A stretch of DNA of 64,000 nucleotides, taken from the NCBI RefSeq assembly GCF_002899455.1, contig NZ_PPFB01000001.1, forward strand, positions 496,001 to 560,000, read 5' to 3'. Below, in pieces: positions 52,977 to 61,393 of the stretch; position 1 is the first letter of the stretch; each line of letters begins with the position of its first letter. The DNA comes from Streptomyces sp. DH-12. Lineage in GTDB: Bacteria > Actinomycetota > Actinomycetes > Streptomycetales > Streptomycetaceae. The notes beneath the pieces were generated by a model. That model had not been told where the DNA came from. It worked only from the letters and a program-made list of their open reading frames with translations, and did no database searches. Position numbers and translations under genes: made by a program.

Positions 52977-53209
52977 GGAGACCTCCAGGGGTGTTCCGGT
53001 GAGGCGGTGTACCGCGGACCGGGCGGTCCGTGCGTCCACTCGTTCCCGCTCCCGGCGCGAACACGCTTCCGGACCCGTGTCTCGTGCCGGGCCGTGCACC
53101 GGGCTTCACGGGGGCACCGTGATCCCCACGTGATCGTGGGCGCGTAAGGTCCCCCGGGCCGCGAGGAGTTCGTGGCGCCGGTGAGGAACACGGGGTACGG
53201 GGGCGGGAG

Positions 53210-54343
53210 ATGAAGTACCGGTATGCGGCGGTACCGGCCGTGGCGGGCGGGCTGATGCTGACGCTGCTGCTGTGGTGGGCGGGGGCGAGCGCCGAGGCGC
53301 TGGACCTGGACGGCGCCACCGGCGCGCTGGGCGTCGAGACGGCCGCCGCGCTGCGGACCTGGCTGTCGCCGTGGGCGTACGACTCGCAGCCCGGCGGTTC
53401 GGTCGCGGTGACCGCCGACGGCCCCGGCCACCTCGCCCTGCACGACACGGCGATGCAGATCCGCTTCGTCGCCGTGTTCCTGTTCTACGCCGCCGGGGCC
53501 CTGCTGCTGGTCCGGCGGCTCCCGGCGGAGCGCGGCCGGGTCTGGCAGGCGCTGCTCGCGCTGTGGGCCTGGGGCGTGGTGGCGGGGACCCTGGCGGTGA
53601 CGGTGTCGGCTCCCTGGATGATCGCGTCCGGCGGGCGCGGGAGTCACCGGTTCCTGCCGCAGCTCGCCGCGCTCTCCGCGTCCGGGCGGACGGTGCTGGT
53701 GCCGCTGGCGCTCGCCGCGGCGGTGTGGACGGTGTGCGTGACCCGGCTGGCGCTGGGGAACGCCGGGCCGCAGCCCCGCCGGGACGTCCCGGCGCGGGCC
53801 GCCGTCGTCGCCGCGACCGCGGGGACCGTGGTGGTCGCGGTGTCCGTGGTCGTGCTGTCGTACCAGGCGAACGCGGCGCGCGTCCAGACGGTGTTCACGG
53901 GTGACGGGCTCCTCGGCGAGCCGGGGGACCTGCTGCGCCAGTGGCTGCTGCTGAGCGCCTGGTCGGGTCCGTCCGGGGCCGGGTTCGGGGACTGGCTGTC
54001 GGCGCGGTTCGGGGACGTGCTGCTGCTCGTGGTGGTGTGGTGCGCGCTGCGGTGGCTGCCGGGGGCGCTCACCCGGGTCTCGGTCCCGGCGATGGCGGCG
54101 GGCGCGGTGTGCGCCGTCGTCCTCGGGCTGCTCGTGCGGCACCTGTGGCGCGTGGCCGTCGACGGCGGGACGACGTACCGGCATCTGCTCCGGGCGGCGT
54201 CCGGCCTCGGTGACGGGACGAGCGCGGCGGTGCTGTGGGGCGCGCTCGCGGGCGTCACGGCCACCGTGGTGCTGCGGATCGCGCGGCGGCGTACGGCGGC
54301 GCCCGCGCCGTCGTCGACGGCCGGTGCGGAGTCCGACGGGTAG
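53210..54343 (+). CDS. Polytopic hypothetical membrane protein
   Basis: A 377-residue protein with a short cytosolic opening (MKYRYAAVPAVAGGLMLTLLLWW) and about eight helices (for example VAVFLFYAAGALLLV, WGVVAGTLAVTVS, VVVAVSVVVLSYQA). A first extracytoplasmic loop (AEALDLDGATGALGVE) suggests a structured outer segment. No family recognised. It precedes the MOSC gene by 41 nt, but shared transcription is only a guess. Confidence 0.7.
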   Translation: MKYRYAAVPAVAGGLMLTLLLWWAGASAEALDLDGATGALGVETAAALRTWLSPWAYDSQPGGSVAVTADGPGHLALHDTAMQIRFVAVFLFYAAGALLLVRRLPAERGRVWQALLALWAWGVVAGTLAVTVSAPWMIASGGRGSHRFLPQLAALSASGRTVLVPLALAAAVWTVCVTRLALGNAGPQPRRDVPARAAVVAATAGTVVVAVSVVVLSYQANAARVQTVFTGDGLLGEPGDLLRQWLLLSAWSGPSGAGFGDWLSARFGDVLLLVVVWCALRWLPGALTRVSVPAMAAGAVCAVVLGLLVRHLWRVAVDGGTTYRHLLRAASGLGDGTSAAVLWGALAGVTATVVLRIARRRTAAPAPSSTAGAESDG

Positions 54344-54384
54344 GGTCGGTGCCGGTGTGTCCGCCGGAGCCGACGAGGAAGCGC

Positions 54385-54903
54385 ATGATCGACGTCGAGG
54401 TGGTGCAGCTCCTGGTGTCGCCCTCGCACCGGCTGGCCGGGCGTCCCTCGGAGGGGCCCGCGCCCGGACCGGACGACGAGCGCGTCCCGCGCGCCGAGGT
54501 GCGGGCGAACCTGGGGCTGGTGGGCGACCGCTACTTCGCGCGGGCGGCGCACCGGGACGCCTCCGTGACCATGATGTCCGTGGAGAACCTCCCCACGGAC
54601 ATCGACCCCGCCGTCGACCTGCGTCGGACCCGGCGCAACGTGCTGCTGCGGGGCGTGGACGTCGACGCGCTGGTGGGCGCGACGGTGAGCCTGGACTGCG
54701 GGGAGGGACCGGTGCGGTTCTCGGTGAACCGTCCGGCGCGGCCCTGCGCGTGGATGGACGTCACCGTCGGGCCGGGCGCGCGGCGTGCGCTCCGGGACAA
54801 GGGCGGGGTCCGCTGCGCGCCGCTCGACGACGGCGTCCTGCTCGTCGGGCCGGCCCGGTTCGCGATCCTGTCGGAGCCCGCCCCGCGACGCCGCCCCGCG
54901 TGA
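54385..54903 (+). CDS. MOSC-domain protein
   Basis: A 172-residue MOSC (molybdenum-cofactor sulfurase C-terminal) domain protein, predicted to handle sulfur on a pterin cofactor or an equivalent carrier. The core is VVQLLVSPSHRLAGRP, LGLVGDRYFARAAHRDASVT, the TRRNVLLRGVDVDALVG strand block and VNRPARPCAWMDV with the conserved Cys. Standalone MOSC proteins in actinomycetes have unproven substrates. Confidence 0.85.
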   Translation: MIDVEVVQLLVSPSHRLAGRPSEGPAPGPDDERVPRAEVRANLGLVGDRYFARAAHRDASVTMMSVENLPTDIDPAVDLRRTRRNVLLRGVDVDALVGATVSLDCGEGPVRFSVNRPARPCAWMDVTVGPGARRALRDKGGVRCAPLDDGVLLVGPARFAILSEPAPRRRPA

Positions 54904-54936
54904 CCGAGGGGCGCCGGCCCGTGGCACAGGGCGCTG

Positions 54937-55467
54937 CTTGATCACGGCGTTGGCCCCGATGATCACCAGGCCGGTCAGCGTGTCCCCCGTCCCGGCCCGC
55001 AGCGGGGCCGGCCGGTTCCGGCCGGCGTGCCGCGCGGTCCACACGCCCCCTCCGAGGACGAGCGTGTCGACCACCGGGGCGACCTCGACGGCGCCGGTCT
55101 CCGGCCACCGGTCGGGGACCGCGCACAGCAGCAGGACGACCGTGGGGAGCGCCGCGGCGGGCCACCGGCCACTCCGGCGGCCCTGGCGCGCACGCAGTCC
55201 GGCCGCCGGCCCGCCGCGCTCGGCGGACATGCGGCGGGAGAGGACGTGCGCGCAGCCGTGCGCGGCCGAGGCGGCGACGGCGGCGAGCAGCACCCACAGG
55301 GCGTCCGGGCCGGGGGTGGCCCGCTCGTCCGGGGAGTCGAGGGCGGTCGCCAGGGCGCCGGCCAGGACCAGCCCGTGGACGCCGCCGAGCAGGCGGGGTT
55401 CCGGCAGGCGCCGCTCGCCGGTCCGCGGGGCGCCGGGCTGGGACGGCGGGTGGGCGGGTTCGTGCAT
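54937..55467 (-). pseudogene. Membrane protein whose frame lacks its expected stop
   Basis: Start ATG 55467 (MHEPAHPPSQPGAP). Residues 30-180 hold hydrophobic helices (LGGVHGLVLAGALATAL, WVLLAAVAASAAHG, ALPTVVLLLCAV, TLTGLVIIGANAVIK), ending at about 54937 where a natural C-terminus should be. The frame then continues without stop through the antisense of the MOSC and membrane genes to 53644. A lost stop, a frameshift or a sequencing error is likely. Family not recognised; four to five helices. Confidence 0.6.
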
Positions 55468-55505
55468 CGCCGGCGGCCTCCGGCGGGAGGGGCGGGAACG
55501 GACGG

Positions 55506-55558
55506 CACGGCAGCGCGTGAGGCGGCCGGGAGGAGCGGCCGCCTCACGCGCTGCCGTG
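55506..55558 (-). terminator. Long perfect hairpin terminator, 23-bp arms
   Basis: Arms 55506-55528 and 55536-55558 pair exactly around the 7-base loop GGAGGAG. It lies about 100 nt past the APC permease stop on the minus strand and separates it from the downstream minus-strand membrane gene. Confidence 0.85.
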
Positions 55559-55655
55559 TTCCGGATCAACCGCAGGACCGCCCGGAGGCGACGCCCTTGC
55601 GCGGAAGCCGCCCCGTTCGTCCGAGTCCGCTACCGGGAGCCCGCGCACCTGCCGG

Positions 55656-57065
55656 TCACTGCCCGGCCGTACCGTTCGCTGCCCGCTGCCTCCGGGCGGC
55701 CATGACGGCGTGGACCAGCACGCCGCCGAAGAGGAACAGCACGCCCTGGTAGACGGCCTGGTGTCCGGCGCCGGCGACCAGCCACAGCGAGAACGCGGCG
55801 GCGACCGAGGCGACCACCAGGTCGCGGACCAGGCGCCCGCGGTCGACGCGGTCCCGCCGCCCGGAGACGAGGTGGAAGAGCTGCGCGGCCGTGGCGAGCA
55901 GGTAGGGCACGGTCGCGGTGAAGGTGGTGACCAGGACCAGCGTCTCGAACACCCGGGCCGTGCCGGAGGCGTAGTTGTACACGGTGAGCAGCGAGGCGAG
56001 GAGCACGGTGACGCCGACGCCGACCGTCGGCACGCCGCGCCGCTTCCGGGCCAGGGCCCGCGGGAACAGCCCGTCCTCGGCGGCGGCGTAGGAGGTCTGG
56101 GCGCTGAGCAGGGTCCAGCCGTTGAGGCAGCCGGTCATCGACACGAGCGCGGCGAGCGCCACCGCCCAGCCGCCCCAGGCGCCGCCGAACATGGCGTTGA
56201 CGGCGTCCGAGAACGGCGCGCCGGACTCGACGAGCCGGTCGTGGGCGACCGTGCCGAAGACGGCGAGTGTGCCCAGCAGGTAGACGACGGCCGCTCCGGC
56301 GGTGCCGATGACGGTGGCGCGGCCCACGGTGCGCCGGGCGTCGCGCACCTCGCCCGCGCTGACGGCGGCGGACTCCACGCCGAGGTAGGAGAAGAGCAGG
56401 ATGGCGGCCGCGGCGGAGACCGCGCCCATCGCGCTCTCCCCGCCCGCCTGGAAGGGGCCGAGGTTGTCGGCGTCGAAGGCGAACAGTCCGCCGACGGCGA
56501 CGAGCAGCAGCGGCACCAGCTTGAGCACCGTGGACACCACCTGCACGGCGCCGACGCAGCGGGTGCCGGCGACGTTGGCGAGGGCGGGCAGCCACTGCAC
56601 GACGAGCGCGGCGAGGCAGGCGGTCCACCGGTGCTCGTTCACCGGGATCAGCACGTCGAGGTAGCCGACGGCGGCCACGGCGAGGGCCGCGTTGGACACC
56701 CAGGTCGTGATCCAGTACGCCCAGGCGGCGAGGAACCCGGCGAAGTCGCCGAAGGCCTCGCGGGCGTAGACGTACGGGCCACCGGTGCGGGGGTCCCGTT
56801 CGGCGAGGCGTCCGAAGACCAGGGCCAGCGCGATCGCCCCGACGGTCAGCACACCGAAGGCGAGGAGGCTGATGGTGCCGTACGGGGCGATGGACGCGGG
56901 GAGCAGGAAGATGCCGCCGCCGATGATGTTGCCCATGACCAGCGCGGTGGCGACGGGCAGTCCGAAGCGGCGGGTGCGCCGTCCCGTGCCGCCGGGGCGG
57001 GCGGGGCCGCCGGACGTGTCCTGCGGGGCCGGAGCCGGTGGGGGGACGGTTCCGGTGACGTGCAT
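55656..57065 (-). CDS. APC-family amino acid/polyamine permease
   Basis: A 469-residue transporter starting at ATG 57065. After a Pro-rich lead come twelve helices. Helix 1 LPVATALVMGNIIGGGIFLLPA has the unwound GxG...G substrate-binding break; RTGGPYVYAREAFGDFAGF, SYLGVESAAVSAGEVRDARR and SAQTSYAAAEDGLFP are typical of the APC superfamily. Its exact amino acid is not readable. A strong hairpin follows. Confidence 0.9.
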   Translation of the reverse strand: MHVTGTVPPPAPAPQDTSGGPARPGGTGRRTRRFGLPVATALVMGNIIGGGIFLLPASIAPYGTISLLAFGVLTVGAIALALVFGRLAERDPRTGGPYVYAREAFGDFAGFLAAWAYWITTWVSNAALAVAAVGYLDVLIPVNEHRWTACLAALVVQWLPALANVAGTRCVGAVQVVSTVLKLVPLLLVAVGGLFAFDADNLGPFQAGGESAMGAVSAAAAILLFSYLGVESAAVSAGEVRDARRTVGRATVIGTAGAAVVYLLGTLAVFGTVAHDRLVESGAPFSDAVNAMFGGAWGGWAVALAALVSMTGCLNGWTLLSAQTSYAAAEDGLFPRALARKRRGVPTVGVGVTVLLASLLTVYNYASGTARVFETLVLVTTFTATVPYLLATAAQLFHLVSGRRDRVDRGRLVRDLVVASVAAAFSLWLVAGAGHQAVYQGVLFLFGGVLVHAVMAARRQRAANGTAGQ

Positions 57066-57337
57066 GGGGTGGTGCGCCTCTCGTCGAACGGGTGCCCGGG
57101 ATCGCCGGACCGGAGACATGGTCGGGCATGGCCGCGGAACGCTCCAAATCGGGCGTAATCGTCCTGTCGGGGACCGCCCGGCGCAGGAAAAGGTGCATTG
57201 TGAAGGCATGTGGACGCCGAATCGTCCGGCGGCGCGCGCGACCGCCGCGGACCTCTGCGCCGGTCGCGCCCCGGCGGTGGCGTGAGGCGCGAGCCCGTCC
57301 CCGGGCGCTGCGGAGGCGGCGCTCGCCCCGCACGGGG

Positions 57338-57795
57338 TCAGCCGCGCCCGACGGCCGCCTCGATGTGGTCGAGGCGGGCGTGGATGATGTCCTCGAAGGC
57401 GGCACGCCGGTCCGCGCCGAGGGGGCGCACGTCGCGCGCGAAGTGTGCCAGCGCCGGGAACCGCGCGGGGCCGGCGCCCGGGACCGCGACGCGGAACAGC
57501 TCCAGGCCCTGCTCCCGCTCCTCGGGCGTGACGGCGCCGATCCCGGCGTCGGAGGAGATCAGCGCGACGAGGAGCACCGCGAGGCGGTGGTAGCGCGCCG
57601 GGATCTCCTCGTCGGGCAGGCCCGCCGCGCGCAGCGCCTGCAGCACCTCCTCCATGATCAGCCGGGATCCGGCGCCGCTGGAGGCGTGGCGGCCCCACAC
57701 CGCGGCGAGCTGGGGCTGCCGGGCGAGGGCGTCCCTGATGCGCAGGGCGAGGGCCGTGAGACGGCGGCGCCAGTCGCCCTCGGGGCGGTAGCTCC
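57338..57795 (-). pseudogene. TetR-family regulator, C-terminal fragment
   Basis: The minus strand reads a TetR ligand domain: WRRRLTALALRIRDALARQP, AAVWGRHASSGAGSRLIMEE, LQALRAAGLPDEEIPARYHR, then LEHFRVAV-like segments to the stop. The DNA-binding N-terminus is missing; upstream at about 57795 it butts against a broken serine hydrolase, so a deletion has fused two gene ends. Not functional as a regulator. Confidence 0.75.
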
Positions 57796-58206
57796 CATGC
57801 CGTGGGCGGGCCCCGCGGCGTCGCTGGTCTCGACGGTCGCGGACCTCAACCGCTTCTACGCGATGCTGCTGGCCGGGGGACCGTCGCCCCGTCCTCGCTG
57901 GCCGGGATGCGGCGCACCGTGCCCGTGATCTCCCAGGAGGGAAGGACGATCGACTACGGCCTCGGTCTGCACCCGCTGGAGTCCCTGAGCCCGGGACAGG
58001 ACCCCTGCTGGGGGCACGGCGGCACGGTGTGGGGCGGCGGGACGCCGGCGATGGCGCGTGCCGACGGCGGCCGGCAGTGGTGTGTCGCCGTCAACCTCCA
58101 GCGGTGGAACGGGCTCGGCCCCTCCGGCCGCCCGGCACCGCACGCCATCGACGCGGCTCTGGAGGCCTTCCACCGCCTGGCGGCGAACGGCCGACCTGGC
58201 GTGTGA
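57796..58206 (+). pseudogene. Serine hydrolase (beta-lactamase/DD-peptidase fold), truncated and frameshifted
   Basis: The first part (SLVSTVADLNRFYAMLLAGG) is in one frame and continues in another near 57880 (SLAGMRRTVPVISQEGRTID, YGLGLHPLESLSPGQDPC, WGHGGTVWGGGTPAMARADG). Together these are the C-terminal half of a class C beta-lactamase/D-Ala-D-Ala carboxypeptidase-like enzyme (HGGTVWG is the KTG-like box region). The active-site Ser part (SxxK) is absent. Dead gene. Confidence 0.8.
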
Positions 58207-58350
58207 CGTCGCGTCGGCCGCGCTCAAGGCCTGTCAACTCCCGGCCGACGGGCGGCCTGCCGGCCCTCACACGCTGTTGACGCCCCCGTCGCCTACCCTC
58301 GGTGCAGGAGGCACCGGACAGCGGTGCCGGGCCGCGTCGAGGAGGCGGGG

Positions 58351-59187
58351 GTGCTCGGTAGAGGTGTGTGGCTGCTCGCGGGCGCCGTCGTCGTGGCCTG
58401 CATGATGCTGCTCGGCCCCAGCACGCCCGCCGGCGCCCCCTTCGCCAGGACGGTGCCGGTCGACGCCGCGAAGGACGTGGTGCCCAACCGGGTCATGACG
58501 TGGAACCTCTGCAACCCCTGCGAGGAGAGCGCTGTCGACCGGGCGGCGGAGATCGCCGCGTACGCGCCCCAGGTCGTCGGCCTCCAGGAGGCGTGCGTCC
58601 GGGACGTCGAGCGGATCAGGGACCACCTGGCCAACCTGCACGGGCTGGACTACCACGTCGAGTACGGCCCGGTGCTGCGCAACTGGAGCCGGTGCGGCGG
58701 CGCTCCGTGGAAGCCGGGCGGTTACGGGCAGGCGCTGCTGTCGGCGGCCCCGATGACCGACGTCGTCGCGGAGGAGTATCCGGACGGCGGCTCGGAGGAC
58801 CGCGGCTACCTCGCCGTCACCACGGAGGTCGCCGGGCAGACCGTACGGGTCTTCAACACGCATCTGGCGCAACGGCGTCAGGAGGCGGTGCGCGAGAAGC
58901 AGACCGCGGTGCTCGCCCCGCAGGTCGCCCGGTACCCGCGGGCCGTCGTGCTCGGGGACTTCAACGCCGTGCCGGACTCCCCCGAGCTCGCTCCGATGTG
59001 GGCGCTCGCCGAGGACACGGACGCCGGGTGCCGGCCGCCGGCCGCCGGCGCCTGCGAGCCGACGACGGACTGGCAGAGCAAGTTCGACTACGTGTTTCTG
59101 CGCGGCATTTCGGCACTGGGGCACGAGGTGCGGCCCAGCCGGTATTCCGATCACCATCTGCTGCACACCGACGTCACCGCGAACTGA
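58351..59187 (+). CDS. Secreted endonuclease/exonuclease/phosphatase-family protein
   Basis: A 278-residue exported protein of the DNase I-like fold (sphingomyelinase, nuclease or phosphatase type). GTG 58351 is preferred (GAGGAGG upstream) over GTG 58324. Signal region WLLAGAVVVACMMLLGPSTPAGA. Motifs: VMTWNLCNPCEES, GLQEACVRD (metal Glu), VFNTHLAQRR, VLGDFNAVPDS (Asp-x-Asn) and SDHHLLHTDV (Asp-His). Six cysteines probably form disulfides outside the cell. Substrate undetermined. Confidence 0.88.
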   Translation: MLGRGVWLLAGAVVVACMMLLGPSTPAGAPFARTVPVDAAKDVVPNRVMTWNLCNPCEESAVDRAAEIAAYAPQVVGLQEACVRDVERIRDHLANLHGLDYHVEYGPVLRNWSRCGGAPWKPGGYGQALLSAAPMTDVVAEEYPDGGSEDRGYLAVTTEVAGQTVRVFNTHLAQRRQEAVREKQTAVLAPQVARYPRAVVLGDFNAVPDSPELAPMWALAEDTDAGCRPPAAGACEPTTDWQSKFDYVFLRGISALGHEVRPSRYSDHHLLHTDVTAN

Positions 59188-59249
59188 TTTTGTTAGGACG
59201 CCCGATTCGCGGATACACGTTCGGCGAACCGACGTCAAAGGAGTCAGTG

Positions 59250-59534
59250 ATGGGCATTATCGCTTGGATTTTCATCGGTCTGATCGCCGGCGCCATCGCC
59301 AAGGCGCTCATGCCGGGCAAGGACCCGGGCGGCATCATCATCACCATGCTCATCGGTATCGCCGGTGGTCTGCTCGGCGGTTTCCTCGGCAAGGTGATTT
59401 TCGGAGTCGACTCGGTCGACGGCTTCTTCGACCTGTCGACCTGGATCGCGGCCATCATCGGCTCCGTCATTCTCCTCGCCCTGTACCGGATGTTCACCGG
59501 TCGCAGCCACCGAGGCGGTCACGCCCACGCCTAA
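59250..59534 (+). CDS. GlsB/YeaQ/YmgE-family membrane protein
   Basis: A 94-residue protein with three hydrophobic segments: WIFIGLIAGAIAKALMP, GIIITMLIGIAGGLLGGFLG and WIAAIIGSVILLALYRMF. The Gly-zipper repeats (GGxxGG) are the mark of this stress-associated family. ATG 59250 has GGAG upstream. The last residues are His-rich (HRGGHAHA). Followed by a 17-bp perfect hairpin. Confidence 0.9.
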   Translation: MGIIAWIFIGLIAGAIAKALMPGKDPGGIIITMLIGIAGGLLGGFLGKVIFGVDSVDGFFDLSTWIAAIIGSVILLALYRMFTGRSHRGGHAHA

Positions 59535-59584
59535 AGGCGTATTCGACGGTGTGATGTGACACCCGCAGGCACCGGCCTGCACTC

Positions 59585-59620
59585 GCGGAAGGCCCCCGTC
59601 CGAGGACGGGGGCCTTCCGC
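59585..59620. terminator. Hairpin terminator after glsB-like gene
   Basis: GCGGAAGGCCCCCGTCC (59585-59601) pairs with 59604-59620; the apparent loop is two bases, so a few terminal pairs must open. It lies between the GlsB gene and the convergent XRE-cupin gene, so it may serve both. Confidence 0.85.
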
Positions 59621-59628
59621 ACGCTCTC

Positions 59629-60228
59629 TCACGCTTCGTCGCGTCCGGTGCGCGGGCCGGTGCGGAGATGGGCGCGGACGCCCTGGAGGCCGAAGAGGAC
59701 GAGGAGTTCGACCGCCTTGCCGTCGGCGGTGCCCAGCCAGTGCGGCAGGGAGGTGTCGAACTCGGCCGCCTCGCCCGGCGACAGCGTCAGGTCGCGCTCC
59801 CCGACGAGGAGCCGCAGCCGGCCGTCGAGGACGTAGAGCCACTCGGCACCCTCGTGGGTCTGCGGGGCCGGCTCGGCGGGCTCCGGCCGGGCGGGGATCA
59901 TCAGCTTGAAGGCATGCACCCCGCCCGGACGACGCGACAACGGTACGTAGGTCATCCCGGACCGGGTGACCGGCTTCAGGTGGATCCGCGGGTCACCGGT
60001 GCGCGGCGCCCCCACCAGGTCGTCCAGCGGCACGTCGTACAGGCGGGACAGCGGCAGCAGCAGTTCCAGCGTCGCCCGGCGCTGTCCGCTCTCCAGCCGG
60101 GACAGGGTGCTCTCGGAGACGCCGGTGGCCGCCGCCACGTCGGCGAGGGTGAGGCCGCGTCCCCGGCGCAGCGCGCGGAGCCGTGGGCCCACGGCGTCCA
60201 GCACTTGGTCATCCGTTCTGCCGTCCAT
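59629..60228 (-). CDS. XRE-family regulator with cupin domain
   Basis: A 199-residue transcription factor. Start ATG 60228. XRE HTH at residues 14-64 (LRALRRGRGLTLADVAAATG, VSESTLSRLESGQR). The C-terminal cupin begins at about HTHEGAEWLYVLDGRLRLLV and ends at PHWLGTADGKAVELLVLFG; it should bind a small molecule or metal. Divergent from a methyltransferase, with a CTTGCC operator between. The pair is a common actinomycete arrangement. Confidence 0.9.
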   Translation of the reverse strand: MDGRTDDQVLDAVGPRLRALRRGRGLTLADVAAATGVSESTLSRLESGQRRATLELLLPLSRLYDVPLDDLVGAPRTGDPRIHLKPVTRSGMTYVPLSRRPGGVHAFKLMIPARPEPAEPAPQTHEGAEWLYVLDGRLRLLVGERDLTLSPGEAAEFDTSLPHWLGTADGKAVELLVLFGLQGVRAHLRTGPRTGRDEA

Positions 60229-60237
60229 GGGGGCCGG

Positions 60238-60254
60238 CTTGCCACAACGGCAAG
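60238..60254. promoter_or_regulatory. Inverted-repeat operator between XRE-cupin and methyltransferase genes
   Basis: CTTGCC-ACAAC-GGCAAG, perfect 6-bp arms with a 5-bp spacer, ten bases upstream of the regulator start. TTGCC-type boxes are usual for XRE-cupin autoregulation; the divergent gene would be controlled too. Confidence 0.65.
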
Positions 60255-60317
60255 ATTTCGTGCCGGATCGGTGCGGTGCTGCCGAGACTGAGCGCATCGA
60301 CGACCCGAGGGAGTCCG

Positions 60318-60959
60318 ATGAGCAGTCCGATGAGCAGCACCGATGCGGTCACGTTCTGGGACGGCGTTCACGCCGCCCGGCCCGCGGCGGACAGCCCGCC
60401 GCCGCCCAACGTCCGGCTGACGGAGACGGTGACGGGTCTGCCGCCCGGCGACGCCCTGGACCTGGGGTGCGGAAACGGCGGCGACGCGCTGTGGCTGGCC
60501 CGCCGGGGATGGCGGGTCACCGCGGCCGACATCTCGGCCGTCGCGGTCGGACGGCTCACCGCCCTGGCCCGCTCGCACGGCGTCCACGACCGGCTCACCG
60601 CCGTCCGGCTGGACCTGCGGACGTCGTTCCCGCCCGGCGCGTTCGACCTGATCAGCGCCCACTATCTGCACACCCCGTACGACCTGGACCGGTCGGCCGT
60701 GCTGCGTTCGGCCGCGCACGCGCTACGGCCGGGCGGGCGCCTGCTGGTCGTGGACCACGGCTCGACCGCGCCCTGGTCATGGAACCAGGACCCCGGCATC
60801 CGCCACCCGAGCCCGCGGGAGGTCGCCGCGGGTGTCGGGCTCGACCCGGCGGTCTGGACGGTGGAGCGGGCCGACGCGCCCCGCCGCACCGCGACCGGGC
60901 CGAACGGCAGCACGGCCGAGGTGACCGACCACGTCCTGCTCGTCCGGCGTACCGCCTGA
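60318..60959 (+). CDS. Class I SAM-dependent methyltransferase
   Basis: A 213-residue methyltransferase with motif I ALDLGCGNGGDALWLARRG (near residue 50), motif II VTAADIS, motif III LRPGGRLLVVDHGS. Start ATG 60318 (GAGGGAG upstream); another ATG lies 4 codons on. The type resembles small-molecule thiopurine or tellurite methyltransferases, so detoxification is possible but unproven. Divergent from the XRE-cupin regulator, which may control it. Confidence 0.88.
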   Translation: MSSPMSSTDAVTFWDGVHAARPAADSPPPPNVRLTETVTGLPPGDALDLGCGNGGDALWLARRGWRVTAADISAVAVGRLTALARSHGVHDRLTAVRLDLRTSFPPGAFDLISAHYLHTPYDLDRSAVLRSAAHALRPGGRLLVVDHGSTAPWSWNQDPGIRHPSPREVAAGVGLDPAVWTVERADAPRRTATGPNGSTAEVTDHVLLVRRTA

Positions 60960-60991
60960 GCCGGCGCCCCCGGCTCGTGAAGGAGAACGTC

Positions 60992-61390
60992 ATGCCCGCC
61001 CCCGCACACCACCGCCGTCGTCGCGACACTCCCCCGCCCCGGACGGACGGCGGCGAGACCGAGGTGCTGCGCGCCTTCCTCGACCACCTGACGTGAGGGG
61101 AGCGGTCGCTGTTCCTCGGGGAGACGGTGACGGACTGGCCGTCCACGTTCCACGCCGGCCCCGAGGACGGTGTCGCCGACGTCGTGGCCCGGTACCGCGC
61201 GGCGGTCGAGCGGGCCGACGGCGTCCTCGACGGGTGCGCGGATCCCGCCGCTCCCCTCCCCCGGTCGCGGCCGGGACGCCCCGCCCCCAGCGTCCGCTGG
61301 GCCCTCATCCACATGATCGAGGAGACCGGGCGGCACGCGGGGCACGCGGACATCCTGCGCGAACTGGTCGACGGGGCAACGGGACGGTGA
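60992..61390 (+). pseudogene. DinB/DUF664-family protein with internal deletion and stop
   Basis: A single reading frame carries both ends of a DinB-fold protein: ETEVLRAFLDHLT, an in-frame TGA at 61094, then GERSLFLGETVTDWPSTFHA and VRWALIHMIEETGRHAGHAD. About 45 codons that normally lie between the two helices are missing. In intact relatives a second HLTGVERS follows the first HLT, so a deletion between two similar segments explains the junction. Inactive. Confidence 0.8.
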
Positions 61391-61393
61391 GCG

